Assembly: GCF_008831285.2 (NCBI RefSeq)
Contig: NC_045145.1
Span: 10,662,802-10,726,801, forward strand
Length of the DNA: 64,000 nucleotides
DNA from: Nymphaea colorata
Lineage: Eukaryota; Streptophyta; Magnoliopsida; Nymphaeales; Nymphaeaceae
Reading direction: 5' to 3'
A model generated the notes under the pieces. That model had not been told where the DNA came from. It did not search any database and was given only the letters and a program-made list of their open reading frames with translations. Both the position numbers and the translations under genes were made by a program. Shown in pieces: positions 1-10,319 of the stretch; within the stretch, counting starts at the first letter, position 1, and each line of letters opens with the position of its first letter.

Positions 1-1106
1 GACTAATTGGGGCTTCAGATTATGTTGTCGCCTCCTGCACCCTCCTTTTGGAATTGAGTGGAGCAGAAGCTTACTGATCGCCTTCAGTGTTGGCAGAGAA
101 AACTGCTTTCTCTCCCAGGTCGTATTACTCTGGCTAAGTACTGCCTCGCGTCGGTCCCTCTTCATGCTTTGGTTGTCTTTTGGCCTCCTGTGGCTGTTTT
201 GCGTAGGTTTGATAAGCTTATTCGTAAGTTTATTTGGAATGGTGATCGACCTTCTGATCGCCTCACGGATTGGGATGTGATTGCCTTTTTGCGTCTTCTT
301 GGTGGTGCTGGGGTTACCAACCTTAGTCGGGCTAGCAAGACTTCTCTATGTTCTTGGTGGTGGCGGTTAGCAATTGAACATTTTCCTATAACCCAATTCA
401 TTAGTTCCAAATTCGACATGTCTTCCCCTAGCGTTTGGAATGCTTCTATCTCTCACACCTCCCCCTCTCACTTTTGGTGCGACATGCTTTCTGTCCTTAC
501 TCTTTTCCTCCGCCTTGCTGACCTCTCATCGTCCACGTCCCCATCCTGGCCTCTTTCACCTACCCGTGAGTTCACATTTTCTTCTTGCTAACTGGCCTCC
601 TTTGGTCCTTTTGTCGCGTCGTTCCCACCCCGGTCCCTTTGGTCTCCTGGCCCGTCTCCCCGTGCCATTGCTTTTGTCTGGCTTCTTCTTACTGGTCATA
701 TCAACACTTTTGACCACCTGCAACGCCTTGGCATCAGTTTGGCTAACTAGTGTCTCCTTTGTCTTGTCGCGACTGAGTCTCGGGTTCACCTTTTAACTTC
801 TTGCCATTTTTTTTCTAGTGTCCCTGCTTATGTCTGGCATTCCCTTGTTTGTAGTCTTCCAAATTCGCCTTCCATTCGTCTTCTTTTTCTCTTTTGTCTT
901 TCCCCCCACCTGACTGCTTCCTGGGTTCATGTCTGGAGGCCGTGGCTCATTTCAGCTTGGTGGCGCATTTGGGAGGAGCGCAACAACAGAGTCATCAGGG
1001 ACACCTTCTCTTCGCCAGATTCTGTGGCTTGTCTTGTGCAAGGGGATGTCCAGTTTGCCATTCGATTGAAGCGCCGCTGTCCGTTTGCGACTGGGTGACT
1101 GTGCCG
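1..1106 (+). pseudogene. LINE (L1-like) reverse transcriptase C-terminus and zf-RVT region, 5'-truncated and broken
   Basis: The end of a plant non-LTR retrotransposon ORF2, entering from the left edge. From 58 to about 420 it reads a typical post-RT segment: a cysteine-tryptophan-rich stretch with SLPGRITLAKYCLASVP, then FIWNGD, then LGGAGVTNLSRA. A zf-RVT-like part follows at about 661-800 (FVWLLLTGHINTFDHLQRLG), and the ORF2 tail at about 940-1060 (WWRIWEERNNRVIRD). These pieces lie in different frames with in-frame stops, so the copy is dead. The upstream RT and endonuclease are not in the window. Family assignment rests on motif order. Confidence 0.8.
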
Positions 1107-1250
1107 CGCCGCCTTTCCTCTCTCTCTTATTTTTCTATGCATTGTATTGTATATATCCTCTTCCTGATTCTGTTTTTGCGGTTTGTTTTTTTGTGGATGT
1201 ACCTAGGGGATCTCTTGTCCCCAAATTTTGTTATATATTCCCATTTTATC

Positions 1251-1253
<3 letters not shown>

Positions 1254-1292
<39 letters not shown>
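1254..1292. repeat. (CT)n microsatellite
   Basis: About 39 bases of pure CT dinucleotide just after the LINE remnant. Antisense open frames here are artefacts of the repeat. Confidence 0.95.
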
Positions 1293-1295
<3 letters not shown>

Positions 1296-1438
1296 CAATT
1301 CCAGACTCTCTGCACGGAGGGCTTATGAGAGCTCCCCAAAACTATCCGCGTAGAGGGTCTCTCTCTCTCTCTCCCCAATTCCAGACTCTCTGCACGGAGG
1401 GCTTATGAGAGCTCCCCAAAACTATCCGCGTAGAGGGT
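1291..1438. repeat. 80-bp tandem duplication after the CT tract
   Basis: A 68-bp unit beginning CTCCCCAATTCCAGACTC and ending CGCGTAGAGGGT occurs at 1291-1358 and again, identical by eye, at 1371-1438. A short CT run separates the copies. The match suggests a recent slippage or unequal-exchange event seeded by the CT tract. Confidence 0.95.
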
Positions 1439-2040
1439 TGAAACAGTCTACGGTGCAGTGGTTGGGGGAGAATGTCACTATGGGAGAGTGTGCATCCTTC
1501 CAATCTCCTAATGGTCATTTTTTAGAATTCCAGAGTGAAAATGTTTGGAACCAAGTGCAATGGTTAGATTTTTCATTGCCAATTTGATAAAATTGGAGTT
1601 TGACGAAACTGGTATGAATTTCAAATATTTGAATTTTATTCCTGCTCTACAGAAAATTTTGGACAAGCAAACATACCCAAAGAGTTCTGACCACAGATAA
1701 AACTCCGACCTCGTCTCGTCGTTTTCTTCCGCTATATTTTATTTCTTTTTTGTTCATTCCCTTCTTTATATTTTCTTCATTTTTTCGTTGAGCAGATGGA
1801 ACTAAAATGTAGCTAGATGGGCTTGTGTCAGGTGAAAAAGCAGAGATGGAGAGCAAGAAAACATAGAAAATTACATAAGAACAAAAGAGGAAATATTTGA
1901 TTCTCTCTTTTTGTCTTATTATTTTTTTATAGAGAAATGTTTTGGTGGGGAACGGGGAAAACCCGATCAGACTTTGGGATTTGTACTCTCAAGAAGAGAT
2001 ATGCTTGATAGTGTGGTTCAGATTTTTTTCCCCCCATTAA
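1439..2040. other. No gene recognised
   Basis: AT-rich sequence with only short chance open frames. I see no domain, tRNA or terminal repeat. Confidence 0.6.
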
Positions 2041-2059
2041 TTGGGCATAAAAGCTTTCT

Positions 2060-2600
2060 GCCGTAGAATGCAAAGCCTGGTTCATGAGCTTAAAGGAGTT
2101 CAGCTCGAGCTTGGGCATAGTCCACCGAGTCGAGGTCGAGCTACCTTTTCAAAGCTCGACTCCAGTTCTAGCTGAGCATTATATGAGGGGGCTCATGTAC
2201 ATCGATCAGGGTTGGTGAGCTAAGGGTATTTGGAGATGTCAACAAACCTGAGCATTATATGAGGGGGCTCATGTACATCAATCAGGGTTATGAGCTAAGG
2301 GCAATTGCAGATGTCAACAAAGAATTATGAATAGCAAATGCCGGGCTGTCGTCGGGTACTTCATAGTCGGCCCGACTTAGGCCCAAGAAAACATGACCCG
2401 GGCTGGCCCGATAAGCTCTGATCGGGTTGATAATAATTTTTTTTATTAATATATATATATATATATATATTATATTTAAAAAATATCTTTTTTTTAATGT
2501 AATTGAGTCGAGCTAGAACTCAAGTTTTCAAGCCCGAGTTTTAGATGTCCGACTGGCTCGGGTCTAACTCGTTATTAAACCGGATCGACCCTTGGCCCAA
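2060..2600. repeat. Remnants of GAGCTCGAGC-rich and GGCCCG-rich small repeats
   Basis: Two plant-repeat vocabularies sit side by side: AGCTCGAGCTTGGG-like words at about 2100-2170 and 2500-2580, and GGCCCGAC/GGCCCGAT words at about 2340-2430. They flank an (AT)n core near 2449-2472. The first vocabulary matches the better-delimited hAT MITE at 52389-52860. No clear ends or target duplications were found, so this is called only as repeat remnants. Confidence 0.5.
2174..2321. repeat. 76-bp tandem duplication
   Basis: A unit starting GAGCATTATATGAGGGGG occurs at 2174 and at 2250. The copies differ by a few substitutions and small indels, and both end in GATGTCAACAAA. Confidence 0.9.
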
Positions 2601-2623
2601 GGGAAGCGAATTTGTGACAATAA

Positions 2624-2639
2624 GGCCACGTTTGATGGC
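2624..2639 (+). repeat. Harbinger left terminal inverted repeat
   Basis: GGCCACGTTTGATGGC, 16 of 16 bases complementary to the right end. Target-site TAA precedes it. Confidence 0.92.
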
Positions 2640-2690
2640 TGGGGGAAAGACTGTTGAAGAGGAAAAACATGAAAAAAATGTACGATTTCA

Positions 2691-2792
2691 ACCGGTGTTA
2701 TCAAACACCGGTAACTTTTTCCGGGTAAAAAGGTTGATCCAGGGTAATTTTTCCCTGGAAAAAAGTCGGACCCTCCAGGGTCCGACTTTTTT
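2691..2792. repeat. Left subterminal hairpins of the Harbinger element
   Basis: Three palindromes in about 100 bp. ACCGGTGTT (2691-2699) pairs with 2704-2712 around loop ATCA. TCCAGGG (2738-2744) pairs with 2753-2759. The 16-base arm 2759-2774, containing GTCGGACCCT, pairs with 2777-2792. They are candidates for transposase or ORF1 binding sites. Confidence 0.8.
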
Positions 2793-2985
2793 GCGCAGAT
2801 AAATTTTTTGCCCGTTAGGGCTTCCTCCTCACTCTTGATCCTGTTTGATCACTCGCCTGACCGCTCGCTGTGCTCTCCACCACCGCCGCTGCTCTGCCTC
2901 TCGCCCGACCGCTCGCTGTGCTCTCCACCACCGCCGCTGCTCTGCCCAGTTGAGCCGTCGTGGTCTTCCGAAGAAGTTGAGGTAC
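2754..2985 (+). repeat. Harbinger leader, first copy; probable 5'-UTR exon
   Basis: Contains the GTCGGACCCT hairpin, then GCCCGTTAGGGCTTCCTC, then a GC-rich part with an internally duplicated CTCTCCACCACCGCCGCTGC unit. It ends at GAAGAAGTTGAG before a GTACGC splice-donor-like site (2982). The same order of elements recurs at 8315-8550. I read it as a promoter-proximal, first non-coding exon of the transposon genes. The short open frames here look like chance. Confidence 0.65.
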
Positions 2986-5276
2986 GCTGTTGTCTCTCTC
3001 CCTATTCTGCGTTCTCCCTATTCTATGATGATGAAGATTTTATGTTCAGAGGACAGGGAGGCATGTGATGATGGTGATGAGTCTGACGCCATGCTCGGCA
3101 TCCCCTTTATGATCATCATCATCATGCAAACGCCCAAAACGCTTTTTATCCTGCTTTCTTTCCATGATTGTCTTTGCAGATAACCCTCGCTATCTCTTGC
3201 TCTCTCTGTTTTTTCCTCTTTATATATATTCATTCCCCTCGTTCATTCCCTCCATGTCTTCCACATCCCCTCTACTGTTTCCCTCTTTTCCTCTCAGAAA
3301 TTTTGAGCTTGGATTGTTTCAGATAAAAGTAGGAGAAGTTGCCATCCCCTCTTTTGCTTCTTTTTGATATATTTTATATTTTCACCGTTCAAACCTCATG
3401 GTTCGTTTGTTAACTGCTCTTCTTTGTCATGGGCTTTTGTTGTTCACTTATTTCTTTCTTTTCCGATTCTTCATTGAGTTGGGTTGGGTTTCCCTACATG
3501 AAGATAATAACTCATTCTGCCTTTTGGCATGGGCTTTTTGTATACTTCTTTCGTTGGTTTCTGTTTTTCTTTTTCATCTGTCTTAATGCTGGTATGCTTA
3601 GCACATAGCTTCACCACATTTATGAAGTCTGTCACCGTGTTTTGGGCTTTTGGCAGATGTAAGAATCTTGTGTGCAAATATTACATAATGCTATGACAGA
3701 CTTTATCTAATTTCCCCCGGTAGCATTGGTCCCCAAGTGTGACCCTCTTCTTAAATGCACGAAACTGTCCCCACTAGTATCCATTTTTCTTCTGATAACA
3801 ATAAAAAAAATATGTCTCATTCAGCGGTTTGGAGACCCATTTAATGCTCACTGCTATTATGAAGAGAGAAGTACCTTGTTAGAATTCTAATCCTGCTAAC
3901 TCCCACAGTTCAGTTTCATTATAGGCTGTAAGATGTTGTTGTAGGGTACTCGAGAAGGTTTTTCTGCTGATATCTGTTCTTGTTTTAAGAACTTTTCAAC
4001 ATAATTTAGGAATTGAATCATATATAAAAGTCAGCTCTCCTGGATTTGGTTTTCTATCTGATTTCTTAAGATCTCAATGCGCCAGAACAACTGGTAGATT
4101 TAGATATGATCGTCTCATTCACATTCTTCCAGGCCCCATAGGACCTCATTACCAAACCTATTAACTTCAACTTTGGGACATCTCTTTGAGAGTTAGTGGA
4201 ATGGGACCTGCAGTCCCACCTTGTCCTGTTTTCATTGACGTGGAAGGGGACCCATTAGGAGTTCATCTTGTCCTATAAACTGGTTGAGAGAGGGAGGAGG
4301 GAGAAGAGGCAAGGCAGAGATGATTGGGGTATTGCCCATAGCAGTGCAACAGGAGATTGAATAATTTTTATACATTCATGAAGTTGACGCCCGTTACCAA
4401 TCACTGCGACCTCCCTTTCTCCAACCTGGTAATGAATTCCTAGAATCTTATGTTGCACGCAGACTTTGAACATTCACCTAAATCTGCTTATGTTGGAAGT
4501 ATATTGAAAACTGGCTTTCCTTGGAGCAATACATTTTATCAAAGCAGAATAATGTCTGAGCCATGCTTTCTTCTTTAAAATATCTGAACTTTCTAGTTAC
4601 ATGAACTTTTGAAACATGCTTTTTTTCTTGAACATGACTCTGCCAATCCTTTAAATATCAGCAAGGTTAGCCTTCTAGCCGAAACAAGAATTCTGTTCCT
4701 GGATACGTAGACATGATTCCTTATACATTCATAGTTTCATACACTCAAACCTGCGTTTAAAAATTTTTTTCTTCAATTCTGACTTTTATTTCTTGCTTGT
4801 CGCCTCAGCTATAATTTATTGGTCATCCATAATGCCAGTTCTGCTCAAAGAAACTGGATATGATAGACATTCACCTAGTTGATCCCGAAAAAATCTGAAA
4901 ACCAGCAATATTTTGTATTGCTCATCGAGATCAATATGAATGATAAACGTTGGTATCAATGGGGTCTTTGCATCTTTTACATATTTTTCCTACCACCAAC
5001 CTCTGTACCCATAGTAGTATAGTTGTTTGATATTAAAAATTTTGATGAAAATTCATTTGAGCAGAACTGGCATATTTTAAATATTTTTGATGAAAATTCA
5101 CATTTTAATTTATTGGTTTATTAATGCACGTGCATGTGTGATAAAAAAACTGTTTGTTATTGGCCAGTCATTATTCTTACAATTGAAAATGCAAGTTAGT
5201 ATTGTCAATTTTGTTTACACATACGTTTTCATATTCAATGTTGTAGTTGTGAAGGAATATTGTGCAAATCATTAAC
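2986..5276 (+). other. Harbinger internal region upstream of ORF1, probably leader intron
   Basis: About 2.3 kb of T-rich, stop-rich sequence between a donor-like site after the leader exon and the ORF1 ATG. An acceptor-like TGTTGTAG lies about 35 bases before the ATG. I recognise no protein domain or further captured exon here. Confidence 0.5.
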
Positions 5277-6274
5277 ATGGAGGATAGTGGTACATCAAGG
5301 GAGAATCTTACATGGACTGAAGCACAAATGGACTACTTAGTCCAGCTTCTTTTGGAGCAATCACGCATTCCTGGTATGAAGTCTGGTGGAGGTTTGAAGG
5401 CAAAAGCATACACAGCAATAGAAAGAAGCATGATAGACCGCTTCGGAAGGGACTTCACTAAGGACAAAATAAAAAATAAACTGAAATATGCAAAACCAAA
5501 CTTGACAGTGTTGAAGGAAATGATGAACACAAGCGGGTTTGGATATGACCCTACTAACAAATGCATTGAAGTTGACCCCCAGGTTTGGAGTGAGTACATT
5601 GAGGTATGTTAAAGAAATCGTAATTTTAGGTTTTGTCTTACGTGTCTTTTTTTCTGTAAATGTTGAACCTATTAAAATTTTTTCAGAAATACCCTAATAG
5701 AAAAAAGTACAAAGGACCAAAGTTTTGGAGATACTATGATGAGTTTCTTGAGATATTTGGTGATTCTCACGCAACTGGGAACACAGCAGACACGTGCAAC
5801 AGCATGTTATTAGAGGATATTATTGAACCATTCCCAACAACACCTGCTTCCCAATCGACTCCATTTCACATGGAACCTGAAAATACACAATCATTCACAC
5901 AGATGCTTCATGAAGATAGTCCTTCAATACAATCGCCAACATCTGCAACTCCTACACCTCAACATCCCACCATGACAACCAACAGGACTACAAATAGGTC
6001 TAAAAGGAACAGGTCAGACTATGATGAAGAATACTATAATTTGTTGCACCGTATTGCTGACGATGTGCATACCATGACAAATGGAAGTAAAGGGGTTCAA
6101 TTTGTCCAGTGTTGTGAAATACTTCAAGAATTGGTTGAGACAGGACAAATTGATTCTGAAACACATGTGAAGAGTTTTGATTTGTTGGCTGAGGGCACGA
6201 ACCCCATGATCTTCGTCAATATTCCATCTTCACAACGGGTGCCATGGTTGACACGTAAACTGAATGGGTCGTAG
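5277..6274 (+). CDS. Harbinger ORF1: Myb/SANT-like DNA-binding protein
   Basis: Accessory protein that in PIF/Harbinger elements binds DNA and helps the transposase act in the nucleus. Two exons, 5277-5603 and 5687-6274, joined in phase 0 across a GTATGT...TTTCAG intron, give 304 residues. Residues about 8-109 form a Myb/SANT-like fold: LTWTEAQMDYLVQLLLEQ, then the helix around FGRDFTKDKIKNKLK, then VWSEYIE. A KYPNRKKYKGPKFWRYYDEF motif follows just after the intron. The middle is Ser/Thr/Pro-rich with a basic NRSKRNRSDYDEE stretch. The C-terminus (SFDLLAEGTN...VPWLTRKL) resembles that of the host gene at 38.3-39.3 kb. An upstream GTG is in frame, but the ATG at 5277 is the first methionine. 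No frameshift is seen. Confidence 0.88.
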
Positions 6275-6548
6275 GTAAGAACTCATTGTTAATTATATGT
6301 TCAACGGTACATTAGTTGCACATTGCTCATTTTATATATGTTCCATCTATTATTTTGTGTCTTATGTGTTATTGGATGAAGTTTGCAATGGTTGTTTTTT
6401 ATGTATTCATGTTCTTTAAGTATTCATGTTGACTGTATTAGCAAATGCATTGTTTTTGGATGATGTTTGCAATGGTTGTTTGTACACTTTTTTTCACGAC
6501 ATGTTCTTCAATATTTTTTGTTATTATGTTTCATGCAGTTTAGTTGAA

Positions 6549-7893
6549 ATGGCTGACATCGACATGTTCTATGATGACGAAGAACTAGAGTGTTATTTGA
6601 TTCGGATAGTGTTCGTCTTCATCTTTTTTTGGTTAAGACAACTACCTCATACTAGGAGGATTGTTCATCCCTTTCGAGAAGCTGGTTCTTCTTTTGTTCA
6701 ACTCATGCTTGAAGGTCATCCTAGAAATTGTATGGACTTACTTCGCATGGATCGGCACACATATATGACATTGTGTACCACTCTCAAAACTAGGAATTTA
6801 TTGGAGGATGCTCGTGAGATTAGTCTAGAAGAACAAGTAGCTATATTTTTATTGACCATTGGACATAATGAACGCAATCGTGCAACTCAGAATACGTTTC
6901 AACATTCTGGACAAACAATAAGTAAATATGTCAGCCTTGTCCTACGAGCATTATGTATATTGGGTAGGGATTTCATCCGGCGCCCCAACATTGAGATGCC
7001 AAGTAGTATTCGGCGATCTGAAAGATTTTTTCCATATTTTCAGGTATTTTCATAAACGTAAACATTTTATGACACGTGCATATATGTCTAACCAGTATAT
7101 ATACTATATAGGATTGCTTAGGTGCAATCGATGGCACCCATGTACCTGCATGGGTCTCAGCGTCAGATCAAGCAAGATTTCGCAATAGAAAAGGAGTCAT
7201 TTCTCAAAATGTCATGGCTGTAGTTGGATTCGACACTCGATTCCACTACGTCTTGGCGGGATGGGAAGGAAGTGCAACAGACTCAAGAGTATTATACAAT
7301 GCACTTGATCATCCAACTGACCCATTTGTTGTGCCAGAAGGTACGTACTTCCACTCAACATTGCATACCTTCTTATGGGCATTTCACAAACTTTTACGAA
7401 TTTGTGTTCACTTGTAGGAAAATATTATCTTGCTGATGGGGGTTATCCAAACATTGTCGGTTTGCTAACACCTTATCGAGGGCATCGATATCATATGTCT
7501 GAATTTAGTGCACCAGGGGCACGCACACCTAGAACTCAAGAGGAATTATTCAACCATAGGCATTCATCACTACGAAATGTAGTAGAAAGAACTTTCGGCA
7601 TGTTGAAAGGACGTTTTCCAATACTAAAAATGCAAGTGCACTATCCATTGAAAAAACAAGTTCAAATTGTTCTTGCTACGTGTGTACTGCACAACTTCAT
7701 AATTGAACACAATCCGAATGCCGAACAATTTGTTGATGAAGAAACTCAGTCGAATGATAATGTTTTCTTAAGCGAACCAGAAATCGCAAGACAAACACAT
7801 CAACGAGGAAGCAACAATCTTCTGAGAACAGCTATAACAGGTCAAATGTTTACAGATTATCAGTTGAATAGTAAGTTCATTTATCAGTTATAA
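6549..7893 (+). CDS. PIF/Harbinger transposase (DDE_Tnp_4 nuclease)
   Basis: Catalyses excision and insertion of the element. Three exons are inferred from clean splice sites: 6549-7043, 7112-7340 and 7418-7893, giving about 399 residues. An N-terminal helix-turn-helix-like part (EEQVAIFLLTIGHNERNR, then FQHSGQTISKYVSLVLRAL) precedes the catalytic core. The DDE triad is visible: D172 in GAIDGTHVPAWV, D222 in GWEGSATDSRVL, and E298 in SSLRNVVERTFGMLKGRFPIL. The LADGGYPN and VLHNFIIEHN signatures of the family are also present. The reading frame is open throughout, which is unusual among the broken elements of this window. The 3' end could instead be spliced at GTAAGT near 7871 to an acceptor near 7978, changing only the tail. 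Confidence 0.9.
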
Positions 7894-8314
7894 CGAAGTT
7901 CATTTATCAGTTATTTGTTGATGTATAACAAGTTAAATGTTTAATGTATGTTTGACATCTACTTTGTTTTTAAATAGGACAACGAAGATGAAGCATCAAC
8001 ATATATATTACAACGAAGATGAAGCATCTATTTTGTTTTGTGATGAAGCATCTATTTTGTAAAGTGCAGCAAAGAACAAGAAGATTACAATGAAGATGAA
8101 GCATCTATTTTAAGATTGTCTGTTTTGTTTTTTGGATGTATACTCTTTAAACTCATATACTAGATGGGTAACCAATACTTTTTTGGATGTGAACTAACAA
8201 TATGGGCACCTACTTGAATGTTGGACAATACTCTTTAATGTATATTCCGCCCAAGTTTCTGTATAAATGTATATATGTTATCAACTCTTTCTTTTCTTGT
8301 TGATTGCTTATGGG
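7894..8314 (+). other. 3' part of the transposase unit, short imperfect repeats
   Basis: Contains several imperfect copies of AACGAAGATGAAGCATCTATTTT (at about 8015-8110) and T-rich sequence up to the second leader copy. No coding domain. Likely the transposase 3'-UTR. Confidence 0.5.
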
Positions 8315-8550
8315 CCTGGAAAAAAGTCGGACCCTGAAGGGTCCGACTTTTTGGCGGAGACAAATTTTCTGCCCGTTAGGGCTTCCTCATCACCATCATT
8401 CGCTTCAGCCTCCAGCCGTCGTCCGCTCGCCATGCTCTCCACCACCGCCGCTGCTCTGCCTCCAGTCGTCGTCCGCTCACCGTGCTCTCCACCACTACCG
8501 CTGCTCTGCCTCCAGCCGTCGTCGTGGTATTTCGAAGAAGTTGAGGTACG
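8315..8550 (+). repeat. Harbinger leader, second internal copy (direct repeat)
   Basis: Recapitulates 2754-2985 in the same orientation: GTCGGACCCT hairpin, GCCCGTTAGGGCTTCCTC, duplicated GC-rich CTCTCCACCACCGCCGCTGC-type unit, and GAAGAAGTTGAG|GTACGCC. It lacks a terminal inverted repeat on its left. This suggests recombination between two copies of the family rather than a nested transposition. Confidence 0.82.
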
Positions 8551-8669
8551 CCATCCCTATATGCATATTTTGATGATGGCCTGTGGCCCTACCTTCCTTG
8601 AATCAGGCCATTGTATCTGGGGTCGCAAGAGTAGCCTTTGGTAAGAATTATGTTTGGGACATGTTAATT

Positions 8670-9594
8670 TAAAGAGTGCACTTTTCTGGGTCAGCATTTA
8701 TCACTGCAAACGTTTGTGTCATGATTTTTGTCATCATAGCGGGTAGTGTCCTTGGATTTCAAAGTGGATGGCCTGGTTATGCCCTTTCCAATGGGTAAGG
8801 GAAAAGTGCACTCTAGATGGTTATGCACTTTTAACTTTTTCTCCTATATGCATTGGAACTATTTTTATGAGAAATTCTCAATTCATTTCTTGGTTTTGTT
8901 GAAGGTGGTTGAAGCTGGAGATTTAATCTATGTTCTTGTTGTGGTTCTAGGTACTTTCCTTTTGGAGTTAATGGGATGCTTGCTGGATCCGCTACTGTTT
9001 TCTTTGCATATATAGGCTTTGATGCGGTTGCAAACACGGCTGAGGAGGTATATTGCTATTTACATAATTATGAATGTCATTCAACCCATTTTTGCTTCAT
9101 TCCATGTGACAAAAATTTTTGAAGTTGGATATAGCAGAAACAATTCGTTATTAACTTTCATAGGCACTTGTTAGTCAAAGCTTTTATTGTAAATATAGCC
9201 TGATATTTGTAGTCAGTTCACTTCATGCTTGACGCTCATCCTATCTTGCAGGTGAAGAATCCACAACGTGATTTGCCATTGGGAATTGGAAAGGGATTTT
9301 ATCCCTAGCTGTGTCTTGTACATGCAGGTATCTGTGGTTATAGTTGGTTTGGTGCCTTATTATGCAATGGATCCTGACACACCAATTTCATCTGCTTTCT
9401 CCAGCCATGGGATGCAGTGGACAGTGTAAGTCAGCTTTAATGGAAATCGTGTGGTTTTTTGTAGGTTAGCCAAATGACTGTGGTTGGCTTAATTCATCTG
9501 CGTTTTGTTTTAGGTACATTATCACTGCCGGTGCAATTACTTACTGCTCTCTGTGCAACATTGTTGGGTTCAATCCTTTCCCAGGCAAGTTCTT
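8670..9594 (+). pseudogene. Captured fragment of a cationic amino acid transporter (CAT family)
   Basis: Four exon pieces with intact-looking introns. About 8690-8794 reads ...VCVMIFVIIAGSVLGFQSGW. 8951-9047 reads YFPFGVNGMLAGSATVFFAY then IGFDAVANTAEE. 9252-9425 reads VKNPQRDLPLGIG, then VGLVPYYAMDPDTPISSAF. 9514-9594 reads YIITAGA. This is the contiguous middle of plant CAT permeases, which carry basic amino acids across membranes. The piece is dead: a one-base deletion at about 9304 breaks the third exon, the fourth shifts frame at once, and there is no start or C-terminus. Introns are retained, so it was copied from DNA, not mRNA. It lies wholly inside the Harbinger element. Confidence 0.87.
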
Positions 9595-9775
9595 CGCAGC
9601 TTGAAAATATAGTTAACCAATGAGATTGCATACCATTGGAATTATTTAGTAATCATGTATTTGCTTGTTTTTTGTCCTGTACATGTAAAACATGTGTTGG
9701 AAACAACGTTAACGATTTGTTTTAGGAGCATTAATCTTTGTTTAAACTAATGTTTCTGTATTCCATAACTTGTAG

Positions 9776-9865
9776 ATGATTCCAGTGGCTTTGAACGATG
9801 TAGCGTTTTCAACACACGCGGTTTTGTTGACAGGATTCACAGTTTTGCAAGTTTTAATCTATGAA
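9776..9865 (+). pseudogene. Captured exon of a cystinosin-like (lysosomal cystine transporter) gene
   Basis: A 90-bp open exon bounded by TGTAG and GTAATT. It reads MIPVALNDVAFSTHAVLLTG followed by FTVLQVLIYE. I recognise this as the conserved segment of plant cystinosin homologues around the NDVAFS-HAV motif, in a PQ-loop protein that exports cystine from the vacuole or lysosome. No other cystinosin exon was found nearby, so it is a single-exon fragment. It lies 180 bp after the amino acid transporter fragment, and the two genes are unrelated. Confidence 0.78.
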
Positions 9866-10153
9866 GTAATTGGATCATCTAACGGAACCTTCTTTTTTTC
9901 CTGTCTTCTCCTGGTTTTCGTGCAGTTTTATAGAGGATGGCTTGTTATCAATTTTAATAGATGATGTTTACAACTTTCTAGCGTTTATGTTGTACATTAC
10001 AAAGGGTTTTATGTAATAACTCTATTATTGAATGGCTTTAAATATTTTTTCCATGGCTGAATTGCATATCTATGTGTAGGTGGTGGACGGTCAATTGCAG
10101 TTTTTGACCATGACAAAAAACGGTCAAAAAATTTTTCCTTGAAAAAATTTTCT

Positions 10154-10244
10154 TGCCTAACAAACTAGGCATTTTTTCCTTTGGAAAAAAGTTCCAGACC
10201 ATCAAACATGGTCTGAAACAAGAAGAAGGGAATTTTACCCTTCT
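10154..10244. repeat. Right subterminal hairpins of the Harbinger element
   Basis: TGCCTA (10154-10159) pairs with 10166-10171 around loop ACAAAC. CAGACCAT (10195-10202) pairs with 10208-10215 around CAAAC. AGAAGGG (10224-10230) pairs with 10238-10244. The CAAAC loop word is shared with the terminal repeat and the left hairpin. Confidence 0.78.
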
Positions 10245-10300
10245 GTCATTTTTTCAGGGTAAAATTACCGTAGAAAAAGTTCCCCCTCTAAAAAATCGGT

Positions 10301-10316
10301 GCCATCAAACGTGGCC
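10301..10316 (-). repeat. Harbinger right terminal inverted repeat
   Basis: GCCATCAAACGTGGCC followed by target-site TAA. Exact complement of the left end. Confidence 0.92.
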
Positions 10317-10319
10317 TAA

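Larger units (their letters stand above)
2624..10316 (+). mobile_element. PIF/Harbinger DNA transposon, complete ends, with captured host gene fragments
   Basis: A 7,693-bp element. It starts GGCCACGTTTGATGGC (2624-2639) and ends with the exact reverse complement (10301-10316). TAA lies directly outside both ends (2621-2623 and 10317-10319), which is the TWA-type 3-bp target duplication of PIF/Harbinger elements. It encodes both expected proteins in the same orientation: a Myb/SANT-like ORF1 (5277-6274) and a DDE transposase (6549-7893). Neither has a visible frameshift once introns are removed. Downstream it carries a second copy of its own leader (8315-8550), then exons resembling a cationic amino acid transporter and cystinosin. 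It may be autonomous; activity is not shown by sequence alone. Confidence 0.9.

Noticed and set aside
1127-1378. Minus-strand open frame rich in Arg-Glu repeats
   Set aside because: Translation of the (CT)n tract; no domain.
2808-3183. Two overlapping plus-strand open frames of 86 and 112 codons at the Harbinger left end
   Set aside because: They translate the tandem GC-rich leader unit in two frames and fit a non-coding leader exon better than a protein.
8267-8644. Overlapping open frames with proline- and serine-rich translations
   Set aside because: Second copy of the same leader; no conserved motif.
8746-9015. Single 89-codon open frame as a gene
   Set aside because: It runs through an intron of the captured transporter. 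The real similarity is in the spliced frame.
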